Assembly (NCBI GenBank): GCA_021741065.1
Contig: JAIOYN010000008.1
Span: 1 to 38,918, forward strand
Direction of reading: 5' to 3'
DNA from: Sphingomonadaceae bacterium
Lineage (GTDB): Bacteria; Pseudomonadota; Alphaproteobacteria; Sphingomonadales; Sphingomonadaceae
DNA length: 38,918 bases
Part shown: positions 1-7,358 of the stretch, one piece after another
Position numbering within the stretch: the first letter of the stretch is position 1
Layout of the letters: the number at the start of each line of letters is the position of its first letter
Translations under genes and position numbers: made by a program
Notes under the pieces: model-generated
The model's input: only the letters and a program-made list of their open reading frames with translations
The model's database searches: none
Told to the model about the DNA's origin: nothing

Positions 1-420
1 GACAACGGCACAAAAGCTGGCTTGGGCAGCACCCGCCGCCCGCGCCGATGCCTCCCGCGCGTCGAAAAATTGATGGCCGATGCCCTGCCCGTGATACTCA
101 GGCAGCAAAACCGACTCCCCGAAATAGAAGATCCGCGCAACATCCAACCCGCGTGCCCGCAAGGGTAACTGAAATTCGACCTTCTGTCCCGCCATTGGCG
201 ACGCGGTTGCCGCACCGACCACCACATCATCATCGGTTGCGACGACCAGCACCGCGCCGGTCTCGTCGATGAATTCAGCAAGATACTCAGCTTCATAATC
301 CGCCGTCCCGTCATACAGATAGGGCCAGCCGCGAAAGATGCGGATCCGCAGATCGGACAGTGCCGGAATCGCCGCATGGCGCTCCTGCTTATCTGTCAAA
401 CTGCGGACGCGTATGGTCAT
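1..420 (-). CDS. GNAT-family N-acetyltransferase (3' end cut by window)
   Basis: The minus strand is open from an ATG at 420 to the left edge, giving 140 residues without a stop. The C-terminus lies outside the window. The protein starts MTIRVRSLTDKQE, and near residues 107-125 it has an acetyl-CoA-binding type segment (LLPEYHGQGIGHQFFD) that matches the GNAT Q/RxxGxG/A loop. A VVVGAATASP strand precedes it, as in GNAT motif A neighbours. The start overlaps the stop of the upstream NTF2-like gene as ATGA, so the two are probably translationally coupled. GNAT enzymes move an acetyl group from acetyl-CoA to an amine; the substrate cannot be told from sequence. The fold call is firm, the substrate unknown. 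Confidence 0.75.
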   Translation of the reverse strand, partial: MTIRVRSLTDKQERHAAIPALSDLRIRIFRGWPYLYDGTADYEAEYLAEFIDETGAVLVVATDDDVVVGAATASPMAGQKVEFQLPLRARGLDVARIFYFGESVLLPEYHGQGIGHQFFDAREASARAAGAAQASFCAVV

Positions 421-830
421 GAAACCTGCGCGATCCAGTCGGCCAGATTATAATAGACCGATACGCGCGCAATCTTGCCATCTTTTAAATCGAAAAAGCC
501 GCCAGCCGGCAAAACATAGCTTTGGCCATGGGCTGGTGGGAAGCCTTCGTCGGCGACCTTATACACGCCGTGCACCATGAATTCGGCAGCAGCGCGGGCA
601 CCATCCGTGCTCGTCATGATGATAATGTCGCGCAACTGCTCGCTATAGGCATGGTCCATCCGGCCCAGAAACGCGCGGAACGCATCCTTGCCGGTTTCGC
701 GTTCGCCCTGATTAATATCATGCGCCACATCGTCGGTCAGACAGGCCAAAATAGCGTCAATGTCCATGGCGTTAAACGCGGCATAATAACGCGCGATTAG
801 GGCCATAGTATTTTCACGAACATCCGGCAT
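417..830 (-). CDS. SnoaL/NTF2-like protein, ketosteroid-isomerase-related
   Basis: This 137-residue protein has the size and pattern of the NTF2-like superfamily. An N-terminal helix (ALIARYYAAFNAMDIDAIL) is followed by LTDDVAHDINQGE, FRAFLGRMDHAY and a C-terminal strand (FFDLKDGKIARVSVYYNLADW), typical of the steroid delta-isomerase-related subgroup. No member-specific catalytic assignment is possible by eye; many relatives have no known reaction. The start at 830 has AGGAGC a few bases upstream. A second Met at residue 9 is possible but lacks such a site. It is the first gene of a two-gene operon with the GNAT protein, and it is divergent from rplJ. Confidence 0.8.
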   Translation of the reverse strand: MPDVRENTMALIARYYAAFNAMDIDAILACLTDDVAHDINQGERETGKDAFRAFLGRMDHAYSEQLRDIIIMTSTDGARAAAEFMVHGVYKVADEGFPPAHGQSYVLPAGGFFDLKDGKIARVSVYYNLADWIAQVS

Positions 831-972
831 ATTTGCTCCTATCTTGCTTCAAATCTGGAGAAAGCGGATTAAGTCAGCGCAGCGAAGCTTGTCCAGTAAG
901 ATAAATTGTCCAAAGCCACACAAGTTTTCAAACAAGCAGCGACCTTGTAAAGCGCAGTTTTCCGCAACGCCC

Positions 973-1000
973 TTGACTCTGGCCCTAACCCTGCTAGTTG
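973..1000 (+). promoter_or_regulatory. Candidate promoter of rplJ-rplL
   Basis: TTGACT at 973-978 is separated by 16 bases from TAGTTG at 995-1000. The -35 is a five-of-six match to the sigma-70 consensus; the -10 is weak. This would give a leader of about 260 bases, which fits an autoregulated ribosomal protein operon. Confidence 0.45.
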
Positions 1001-1176
1001 CACCCCTGTTCGGTGGAGCGACGGCTTCACCGGCAACCGTCCGAGACAGTTGGTGATGGGAATTTGCTCATCTTAATGTCCAGCCTAGACGGGGATAGAG
1101 ATTTCAGGATTGGCTTTGCCATCCTTCGCCACTGCTCCGACAAACTGTCGTGTGCGTTCGGCATGAAACTTCCCCA

Positions 1177-1254
1177 CGGACTAAGTCAGCGCAGGCGCCC
1201 AGCCGGGTGCTTCGCTTTTCGTGTTGGGCTGATCCGGTTCGCCGGGAAAGTCCG
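1177..1254 (+). promoter_or_regulatory. L10-type ribosomal protein leader
   Basis: Three nested elements are visible just before rplJ. A closing stem pairs CGGACT (1177-1182) with AGTCCG (1249-1254). Inside it GCCCAGC (1197-1203) pairs with GTTGGGC (1223-1229), including one G-U pair, and CCGG (1234-1237) pairs with CCGG (1242-1245) across a TTCG loop. A structured leader immediately before rplJ matches the known L10 leader, where L10(L12)4 binds its own mRNA and represses translation. Assignment to the Rfam family is from position and architecture, not from a model search. Confidence 0.65.
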
Positions 1255-1269
1255 AATAAGGAGTAATGC

Positions 1270-1785
1270 ATGAACCGTTCTGAAAAGACCGAAACAGTTG
1301 CATCGCTGAATGCCACTTTTAATGAAGCGGCGGTTGTTGTTGTTACCCGTAATCTCGGGCTGACAGTTGCACAATCGACCGATCTTCGTTTGAAGATGCG
1401 CGATGCGGGCGCAACATATAAGGTTGCCAAGAACCGTCTTGCCAAAATCGCCCTTGAGGGAACGCAATATGGTGCGGTAGCAGAATTGCTTACCGGACCT
1501 ACGGCGCTCGCCACATCGTCGGACCCGGTCGCCGCTGCAAAGGTTGCGGTCGAGTTCGCCAAGACCAATGACAAGCTTGAAATTGTCGGCGGTGCGATGG
1601 GTGACACGTTCCTCGATGTAAACGGTGTAAAGGCGCTGGCTTCATTGCCATCGCTCGACGAACTGCGCGCGAAGGTTATCGGGCTTGTACAAGCGCCGGC
1701 AACGAAACTCGCTCAGCTTTCGACCGCACCGGCTGCGAAATTGGCACGGGTATTTGGTGCCTATGCTGATCAAAAGGCAGCGTAA
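1270..1785 (+). CDS. rplJ: 50S ribosomal protein L10
   Basis: This 171-residue protein is typical of bacterial L10. It has an N-terminal rRNA-binding domain ([37 protein letters not shown]) and a C-terminal helix ([23 protein letters not shown]) that carries the L7/L12 dimers. L10 anchors the stalk at the GTPase centre of the 50S subunit and is the repressor of its own operon. AAGGAG at 1258-1263 sits six bases before the ATG. rplL follows after 73 bases. The operon is not preceded by rplKA, and rpoBC does not follow. Confidence 0.97.
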   Translation: MNRSEKTETVASLNATFNEAAVVVVTRNLGLTVAQSTDLRLKMRDAGATYKVAKNRLAKIALEGTQYGAVAELLTGPTALATSSDPVAAAKVAVEFAKTNDKLEIVGGAMGDTFLDVNGVKALASLPSLDELRAKVIGLVQAPATKLAQLSTAPAAKLARVFGAYADQKAA

Positions 1786-1858
1786 CTTTTTAAAGAAACC
1801 GGCTGCGTCCATTTGGGCGAGCCCTACAGATATGACAGAAAATCGGAGTGTTATTTAA

Positions 1859-2230
1859 ATGGCTGATATTGAAAAGCTTGTAGACCAACTTTCGGCTTTG
1901 ACCGTTCTTGAAGCGGCTGACCTTGCAAAGGCTTTGGAAGAAAAGTGGGGCGTTAGCGCCGCTGCTGCTGTTGCTGTTGCTGGCCCTGCGGCCGCTGCTG
2001 CACCAGCTGCTGAAGAGCAGACTGAATTCGACGTTATCCTGACCGGCGACGGCGGAAACAAGATTGCCGTCATCAAGGAAGTCCGCGCAATCACGAACCT
2101 GGGTCTGACCGAAGCAAAGGCTCTTGTTGAGTCCGCGCCAAAGGCGATCAAGGAAGGCGTAAACAAGGCAGAAGCCGAAGACATCAAGGCGAAGATCCTT
2201 GCTGCTGGCGGAACCGTAGAACTGAAGTAA
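1859..2230 (+). CDS. rplL: 50S ribosomal protein L7/L12
   Basis: The 123-residue protein has the full L7/L12 plan: an N-terminal dimerisation domain ([20 protein letters not shown]), an Ala-rich hinge near residues 38-55, and a C-terminal factor-binding domain ([21 protein letters not shown], then [11 protein letters not shown] and [11 protein letters not shown]). It forms the mobile stalk that recruits IF2, EF-Tu and EF-G. It is co-transcribed with rplJ, and a strong terminator follows 24 bases after the stop, so the transcript ends here. Confidence 0.97.
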   Translation: MADIEKLVDQLSALTVLEAADLAKALEEKWGVSAAAAVAVAGPAAAAAPAAEEQTEFDVILTGDGGNKIAVIKEVRAITNLGLTEAKALVESAPKAIKEGVNKAEAEDIKAKILAAGGTVELK

Positions 2231-2254
2231 TTCAGTCTCCCTTTCGGGATATAC

Positions 2255-2288
2255 AAAAGGGCGGTCTAGCAATAGGCCGCCCTTTTTT
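2255..2288 (+). terminator. Intrinsic terminator after rplL
   Basis: A 12-bp stem pairs 2255-2266 with 2275-2286 (AAAAGGGCGGTC with GGCCGCCCTTTT, one G-U pair) around an 8-base loop. The T run is at 2283-2288. It separates rplJL from apt. Confidence 0.9.
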
Positions 2289-2359
2289 GTGCGATCCGGG
2301 TGCACTATTCTGGCGTGCCGGAACTTCTTGAAATCATGCCCGGCAACAGGCAGATATCG

Positions 2360-2899
2360 ATGATGACCAAAAACGCAGACCTCGCGGTGCTGATCCGCAA
2401 CATTCCGGATTATCCAAAACCGGGGATCATGTTCCGCGATGTGTCCAGTCTGCTGCTCAATGCAGATGGCTATCGCATGACCATTGACCGGCTCGCGGCC
2501 TTGGTAGATCCAGATACCGAGCTGGTGGCGGGCATTGAGGCGCGCGGCTTTATCGTCGCCTCGGCGCTGGCCTATGTCCTTGGCTTAGGGCAATTGATGC
2601 TGCGCAAGCCCGGGAAGTTGCCGGGTGAAAAAATCGGCACCGATTACACGCTCGAATATGGCACCGACCGCATCGAAATGCATATCGGCCAACTAAAGGT
2701 GGGCCAGAAAGTCCTGCTGGTGGATGATTTGATCGCCACCGGCGGCACGGCTTTGGCTGGCGTTGACCTCATCCGTCAGGGCGGCGGCAATGTGGAACAA
2801 GCCTTGTTCATTGTCGATTTGCCAGACCTCGGCGGCGCCAACAAATTGCGCGCGCAAAACATCCGTGTCGGCGCCCTCATCGATTTCGACGGCGACTAA
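2360..2899 (+). CDS. apt: Adenine phosphoribosyltransferase
   Basis: Apt converts adenine and PRPP to AMP in purine salvage, in the cytoplasm. The PRPP-binding motif VLLVDDLIATGGTALAG is near residues 124-140, and the family segments RNIPDYPKPGIMFRDVSSLL and VAGIEARGFI are present. I place the start at the ATG at 2360 (179 residues, the usual Apt length); an ATG directly after it at 2363 is equally possible. An open frame extends upstream to 2300, but those residues overlap the terminator edge and are not part of the family. Ribosome binding is weak (ACAGG). It converges with the methyltransferase gene, with no visible terminator between. Confidence 0.93.
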   Translation: MMTKNADLAVLIRNIPDYPKPGIMFRDVSSLLLNADGYRMTIDRLAALVDPDTELVAGIEARGFIVASALAYVLGLGQLMLRKPGKLPGEKIGTDYTLEYGTDRIEMHIGQLKVGQKVLLVDDLIATGGTALAGVDLIRQGGGNVEQALFIVDLPDLGGANKLRAQNIRVGALIDFDGD

Positions 2900-2905
2900 G
2901 AAACC

Positions 2906-3631
2906 TCAGGATTGCGGGTAACGGCTGGCGCAGGTCCGTATGGCCGATGGTTCAGGCCGCTTGCCACTCACTTCAAACCGGGCGATATAGCCACCTAGCG
3001 CCAATTGCTCGGTAAAGCCCGTCAGGCGATAACCGACCGCCTCAAATTCACAGAATAACAGCTTTGGCGGGATGCCGTGCTGGTGCGTCGATCGGTCGCG
3101 GTCGACGACAATCACTTGCCCGCCTTTTGCCAGCGCAGGCCGCATCCGCCACAGAAACGCATAAGGCTCTTCAATCTCATGATACATATGCACCATGAAA
3201 ATCCGGTCAAAGCTGTTCTCCGGCAGACGGGGATCATCCACGGCCCCTTCTTTGATGGCGACATTGTCGAGCTGTTCGCGGGTGACGCGCTCCCCAAGCC
3301 GGTTCAGCGCGCCGCGATTAATGTCCTGCGCCAAGACGCGGCCTTTGGGACCAACGCGCTCGGCTAAGCGGATGGTATAATAACCCTCTCCTGCGCCAAT
3401 GTCGGCCACAGTAGTCTCCAACTGAATGCCCGCCCAATCCATGACATAGTCAGCTTCGCCCGCCTCGTCACGGGCAGCCTCCGTCGAAAATTCTGTGTCG
3501 CCAATCGCCGATACCGTGCGATCAGGGCGCGGAAATTCCATCGCGGTTGCGCTTTGCGTTTCCGACGCGCTTTGTTGGCAGCCGCCGATAAGCAGCATCG
3601 CAAGCGTTAGCGCCATCATCTTAGCAGTCAT
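2906..3631 (-). CDS. Class I SAM-dependent methyltransferase with lipoprotein signal
   Basis: The 241-residue protein begins with a lipoprotein signal peptide (MTAKMMALTLAMLLIGGC), with the lipobox LIGGC and modified Cys at residue 18. A Rossmann methyltransferase domain follows: motif I VADIGAGEGYYTIRLAE, then GRVLAQDIN (acidic motif II), FDRIFMVHMYHEIE and GGQVIVVDRD. By family it would transfer a methyl group from S-adenosylmethionine, but the substrate is unknown. SAM is cytoplasmic, so export of such a domain is puzzling (see findings). It is the last gene of a minus-strand group with the aminotransferase and thioesterase, 18 bases after the thioesterase stop. Confidence 0.8.
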   Translation of the reverse strand: MTAKMMALTLAMLLIGGCQQSASETQSATAMEFPRPDRTVSAIGDTEFSTEAARDEAGEADYVMDWAGIQLETTVADIGAGEGYYTIRLAERVGPKGRVLAQDINRGALNRLGERVTREQLDNVAIKEGAVDDPRLPENSFDRIFMVHMYHEIEEPYAFLWRMRPALAKGGQVIVVDRDRSTHQHGIPPKLLFCEFEAVGYRLTGFTEQLALGGYIARFEVSGKRPEPSAIRTCASRYPQS

Positions 3632-3649
3632 GGCTGATGGTCCAATGCC

Positions 3650-4114
3650 TCAAGCCTCGGCCAGCGCAGATGGCTTGTTGGTTGCTTGGCTGTCGAACGC
3701 GGTAAAGACGTCCTTCACCCAATCGGGCAAGGGGATGGGACGATGCACGTCAAGGTCCACATGCACGCTAACCAAGTCTACCGTTGCGCGCAAATCGTCC
3801 GAACCATCTTCGGTGAGGCCGTGAATTTCAACGAGCTGAGTCACGCTTGTGCGCCCCGTTGCGATGGTCCGCGCCATGACTTCAATCATCTCATCGGGCT
3901 TGATCGGTGCAAACCATGTGACGGTGGCTTTCTTGACATGAAATTCCATCGGCGCATTATCGGCATATTCGCGAAACTTCACGGCGCGCCAATATTCGGT
4001 AACCGCCACGTCAGCATAATCGAGATAGCGGGCGTTAAACACCACGCCTTGTGCATCTGTTTCCGACCAGCGCACGCGCAGGCTATGATGAAAAGCAAAG
4101 TCGCCACGTGCCAT
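3650..4114 (-). CDS. Acyl-CoA thioesterase, hotdog fold (4HBT/YbgC type)
   Basis: The 154-residue protein has the 4-hydroxybenzoyl-CoA thioesterase pattern. The segment RVRWSETDAQGVVFNARYLDYADVAVTEYW holds the catalytic Asp (about residue 20) and the Tyr/Asn-rich helix. ATVTWFAPIKPDEMIEVMART follows. It would hydrolyse an acyl-CoA, probably in the cytoplasm; the acyl group is unknown. Its start lies one base after the aminotransferase stop on the same strand, so the two are likely translationally coupled. The C-terminal tail (ATNKPSALAEA) looks unstructured. Confidence 0.85.
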   Translation of the reverse strand: MARGDFAFHHSLRVRWSETDAQGVVFNARYLDYADVAVTEYWRAVKFREYADNAPMEFHVKKATVTWFAPIKPDEMIEVMARTIATGRTSVTQLVEIHGLTEDGSDDLRATVDLVSVHVDLDVHRPIPLPDWVKDVFTAFDSQATNKPSALAEA

Positions 4115-4115
4115 G

Positions 4116-5327
4116 TCAGATCGCCTTGGACTGCGCAGGGGTGTTGACGCCCATGGATTGCAAATAGCGTTTCACATTGCGCGCAGCCTGCCGCAACCGG
4201 TGTTCATTCTCGACCATGGCAATGCGGACATAACCTTCACCATCTTCGCCATAGCCAACGCCCGGGGCGACAGCGACTTTCGCCTCGGTCAGCAATTGTT
4301 TGGAAAATTCAAGGCTGCCCAAATGCGCAAGCGCGGGCGGCAAGGGTGCCCATGCAAACATCGATGCGCGCGGCGGCGGAATATCCCAACCGGCACGTCC
4401 GAACGCCTCCACAAGGATATCGCGGCGTTTGTGGTAAAGATGGCGGTTCTGCTCAACAATATCCTGCGGTCCGTTCAGCGCGGCGCAGGCCGCTGCCTGA
4501 ATTGGGGTAAAGGCACCATAATCGAGATAGCTTTTCACCCGCGTCATCGCCGCAATCAAGTCGCGGTTGCCGACAGCAAAACCAACGCGCCATCCGGCCA
4601 TCGAATATGTTTTGGACAAGGACGTGAATTCAACGGCAACATCCTTGCCGCCTTTGACTTGCAAAATCGATGGTGTCGGATTGCCGTCAAAATAAAGTTC
4701 GGAATAAGCGAGGTCAGACAATATCCAGACCTTATTGTGTTTCGCCCATGCAACCAGCCTTTCGTAAAAGGCCAGATCAACGGTCTCGGCGGTCGGATTT
4801 GACGGATAGTTTACAACCAATATCGACGGACGCGGCACTGTAAAGGCCATGGCACGCTCCAGCGAGCGGAAGTAATTTTCGTCGGGCGTGGTCGGCACCG
4901 AACGGATAGTCGCGCCTGCAATTATGAAACCGAAGGTGTGAATGGGGTAGCTCGGGTTCGGCGCCAGAACGACATCGCCCGGCGCGGTAATGGCCGTAGC
5001 AAGGCTCGCCAGCCCCTCCTTCGACCCCATGGTGACAACGACTTCATGTTCGGGATCAACATCGACCCCAAAACGGCGCCCATAATAATTCGCCTGTGCT
5101 TTGCGCAGACCGGGAATGCCTTTAGACGCGGAATAGCCATGGGCATCGGGCTTCTGCGCCACTTCGCACAGTTTTTCGATCACATGCGGCGGCGGCGGCA
5201 AATCAGGATTGCCCATGCCAAGATCGATGATATCCTCACCCGCGCCGCGCGCCGCCGCACGCATCGCATTGACCTCAGCGATGACATAAGGTGGCAAGCG
5301 TTTGATGCGGTAGAATTCTTCGGACAT
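4116..5327 (-). CDS. alaC: Class I/II aminotransferase, AlaC-like (alanine/glutamate-pyruvate type)
   Basis: This PLP-dependent fold-type I aminotransferase is 403 residues from the chosen start. The N-terminus (FYRIKRLPPYVIAEVNAMRAAAR) and DLGMGNPDLPPPPHVIEKL are typical of the AlaC/YfdZ branch, related to LL-diaminopimelate aminotransferase. The PLP lysine is in SLSKTYSMAGWRVGF, with NYPSNPTAETV and SDLAYSELYFDG ahead of it. I chose the ATG at 5327 because GGGAG precedes it; an upstream in-frame ATG at 5384 would add 19 residues foreign to the family. A role in alanine formation from pyruvate and glutamate is inferred from family. It heads the operon with the thioesterase and the methyltransferase. 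Confidence 0.8.
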   Translation of the reverse strand: MSEEFYRIKRLPPYVIAEVNAMRAAARGAGEDIIDLGMGNPDLPPPPHVIEKLCEVAQKPDAHGYSASKGIPGLRKAQANYYGRRFGVDVDPEHEVVVTMGSKEGLASLATAITAPGDVVLAPNPSYPIHTFGFIIAGATIRSVPTTPDENYFRSLERAMAFTVPRPSILVVNYPSNPTAETVDLAFYERLVAWAKHNKVWILSDLAYSELYFDGNPTPSILQVKGGKDVAVEFTSLSKTYSMAGWRVGFAVGNRDLIAAMTRVKSYLDYGAFTPIQAAACAALNGPQDIVEQNRHLYHKRRDILVEAFGRAGWDIPPPRASMFAWAPLPPALAHLGSLEFSKQLLTEAKVAVAPGVGYGEDGEGYVRIAMVENEHRLRQAARNVKRYLQSMGVNTPAQSKAI

Positions 5328-5414
5328 TGGCTCCCGTTTCCGGTTAGTTAATTGCAGAACCGCACTCATGCGCGAAGTTTTCATGCATTTCCAGAAAAAC
5401 TATAGGCTCATCAA

Positions 5415-7259
5415 TCAACGCGGACGGTTGCCCTTTGCCTTGTGCTTGACCCCATGCTTGGACGGGGGCGGGCCATCCTTACGGAAAGGACGTGCGCCGT
5501 CGCGGCTTGAACCACCGCCACGTGGTCCGTCTCCGCGGAAATTGCCGCCACGGGGTGGACCGTCACCACTTGGTGGGCCATCGCTCCGTGAATTAACACC
5601 AAGCTTCGCACGTTGCGGACGATCGCCATCGCGGCCCCTGCGCTTGTTTTCGCGTGCGGCTTCCCTTGGCGGACCATTAGCTTGGACAATTTCGACGTCA
5701 TTGTCCTCCTCATGTCCCGGTTGTGCAATCGACTTAGCGAACTTGGCGACCGCAGCTGCCGCAATTCCAACATGGGTTTCATTTGCGGCAATGCGTATGG
5801 CACCAATGTCGTTCTTCGTCACACCGCCACGGCGACACAATAATGGCAATATCCATTTAGGATCGGCATTGTTACGGCGACCCACGTTCAGTTTAAACCA
5901 CACGGAATCGTCAAACCCTGCGCGATGGTCGTCACGTTGACGTTCACGACTGCCGTCATCCAGCAAATCTTCAGCTTGCGGCATCTTGGCACGATGCACG
6001 CGCACCAAAGCGGCCGCTATGTCCTCGGCCGACATAGTTTCGAGCAAGCGGGCGCCCAGCGCGCGGTCTTCGTCCTCAACTTCTACAGGCGTGAGAAGCG
6101 TTTCAAGCAGGCGCTCATGGTCCTTGGCCCGAATATCCGCAGCGGTAGGAACCTTGATCCAGTCCGCCTCAATCTTTGCCCCGCGCAGCATGGATTCCAC
6201 GCGCTTGCGGCGCTGATAGGGCACGATCAATACGGCAGTACCCTTGCGGCCTGCACGACCCGTACGGCCCGATCTGTGCTGAAGCCCTTCTGCATCGCGC
6301 GGCAGTTCAACATGCACAACCAACGATAGGTTGGGCAAATCGATCCCGCGTGCGGCAACGTCGGTTGCTACGCAAACGCGCGCCCGCTGGTCACGCAAAG
6401 CCTGAAGCGCGTGGTTGCGTTCAGACTGCGAATGCTCACCCGACAAAGCCACGACGTTAAAGCCGCGCTCGGTCAGGCTGGCATGCAAGCGGCGAACATT
6501 TTCGCGCGTGGCGCAAAACAGAATAGCGGTTTCCGCCTCATGCAAACGCAGCAAGTTCACGACAGCGTTTTCGATATCCGGTGGAGCAACCGTGACTACT
6601 TGATAGCTGATGTCGCCATGGCCGCGGTCTTCGCCAATGGTTGAAATGCGCAAAGCGTCGCGCTGATATCGTTTTGCCAGCGAAACAATCGGCTTCGGCA
6701 TCGTAGCCGAGAACAGCAATGTCCGCCGGCCTTCAGGCGTAGCGTTCAATATCTCTTCAAGCTCTTCACGAAAGCCCATGTCGAGCATTTCGTCCGCTTC
6801 ATCCAAGATGGCGACTTTCAACGCCGACAGATCAAGCGCACCGCGCTCCAAATGGTCGCGAAGCCGTCCGGGGGTACCGACAACAATCTGCGCGCCTTGG
6901 TTCAATGTGCGGCGCTCTTTCGACGCATCCATTCCACCGACGCAGGTCGCAATACGTACGCCTGCTTTGCTATAGAGCCACATCAATTCGCGGCTCACTT
7001 GTAAGGCAAGCTCGCGGGTCGGCGCGATGATGAGCGCAGCAGGCTCTCGGGCGAGGCTAACAATTCCACCATCAAGGATTTGGGGTGCCATAGCGAGGCC
7101 AAAGGCCACGGTCTTGCCCGAGCCGGTTTGCGCTGACACGACGAGGTCGCGTCCGACGGCTTCCTCAGTAATTACAGCGTCTTGAACAGGGGTTAGCGTG
7201 GTATATCCACGCGCGGTGAGCGCTTCATCGAGAAGCGGGGGAATGTTTTCGAATGTCAT
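5415..7259 (-). CDS. DEAD-box ATP-dependent RNA helicase with DbpA-type RNA-binding domain and basic tail
   Basis: The 614-residue protein carries all helicase motifs: Q motif (TLTPVQDAVI), I (AQTGSGKT, 43-50), Ia (PTRELALQ), II (DEAD, 153-156), III (SAT), and VI (HRSGRTGRAGRKG). A DbpA-type RRM domain follows near 450-515 (VWFKLNVGRRNNADPKWILPLL, then GAIRIAANETHVGI). The last 60 or so residues are Gly/Arg/Pro-rich and unstructured, ending in a Lys/Arg cluster. This is the plan of DeaD/CsdA helicases, which unwind structured RNA in ribosome assembly and mRNA decay at low temperature. It is transcribed divergently from phaC. The exact paralogue (deaD or other) is not settled. Confidence 0.93.
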   Translation of the reverse strand: MTFENIPPLLDEALTARGYTTLTPVQDAVITEEAVGRDLVVSAQTGSGKTVAFGLAMAPQILDGGIVSLAREPAALIIAPTRELALQVSRELMWLYSKAGVRIATCVGGMDASKERRTLNQGAQIVVGTPGRLRDHLERGALDLSALKVAILDEADEMLDMGFREELEEILNATPEGRRTLLFSATMPKPIVSLAKRYQRDALRISTIGEDRGHGDISYQVVTVAPPDIENAVVNLLRLHEAETAILFCATRENVRRLHASLTERGFNVVALSGEHSQSERNHALQALRDQRARVCVATDVAARGIDLPNLSLVVHVELPRDAEGLQHRSGRTGRAGRKGTAVLIVPYQRRKRVESMLRGAKIEADWIKVPTAADIRAKDHERLLETLLTPVEVEDEDRALGARLLETMSAEDIAAALVRVHRAKMPQAEDLLDDGSRERQRDDHRAGFDDSVWFKLNVGRRNNADPKWILPLLCRRGGVTKNDIGAIRIAANETHVGIAAAAVAKFAKSIAQPGHEEDNDVEIVQANGPPREAARENKRRGRDGDRPQRAKLGVNSRSDGPPSGDGPPRGGNFRGDGPRGGGSSRDGARPFRKDGPPPSKHGVKHKAKGNRPR

Positions 7260-7297
7260 TATGCCGCGCCTTTGCGCTCTTTTTTACGCAATGTCCA

Positions 7298-7312
7298 TGC
7301 TGCGCCGCACAA
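7298..7312. promoter_or_regulatory. Candidate PHA-regulator (PhaR-type) palindrome upstream of phaC
   Basis: TGCTGCGCCGCACAA, read on the other strand as TTGTGCGGCGCAGCA, fits TTGTGC-N3-GCA(A/G)CA and the PhaR-like core CTGC-N3-GCA(C/G). The same pattern occurs at the phasin promoter. It lies about 45 bases before the phaC start. That PhaR binds here is inference; no phaR gene is in the window. Confidence 0.4.
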
Positions 7313-7358
7313 CAAAACAATCTTCGACAATTTCATTTCCTTTGATATGCCTGTCTAA

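Larger units (their letters stand above)
831..1269. other. 439-base gene-free region between the NTF2-like gene and rplJ
   Basis: No convincing gene lies here. The rightmost part holds the rplJ leader, and a promoter-like pair sits at 973-1000. A smaller stem-loop (AGGA-T-TGGC, loop TTT, GCCA-TCCT) lies within about 1106-1125. The left part should also hold the promoter of the divergent NTF2-like gene, which I could not place. Short open frames here lack ribosome sites and read through the leader, so I regard them as chance. Confidence 0.6.

Noticed and set aside
48-580. Plus-strand open frames of 74 and 80 residues at the left edge
   Set aside because: They lie opposite the GNAT and NTF2-like genes, which have family patterns and a ribosome site; the plus-strand peptides are Arg/Pro-rich shadow translations.
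1104-1607. Minus-strand 167-residue frame covering rplJ and its leader
   Set aside because: It runs antisense through rplJ and the leader stems and has Ser/Arg/Ala-biased shadow composition.
4113-4802. A 229-residue plus-strand frame opposite the AlaC-like gene
   Set aside because: It is antisense to strongly recognisable PLP-aminotransferase sequence, has no ribosome site and no domain pattern.
5415-5620. Gly/Arg-rich coding stretch of the helicase considered as a tandem repeat element
   Set aside because: The repeats are codon-level low complexity typical of RGG-like helicase tails, with no regular unit.
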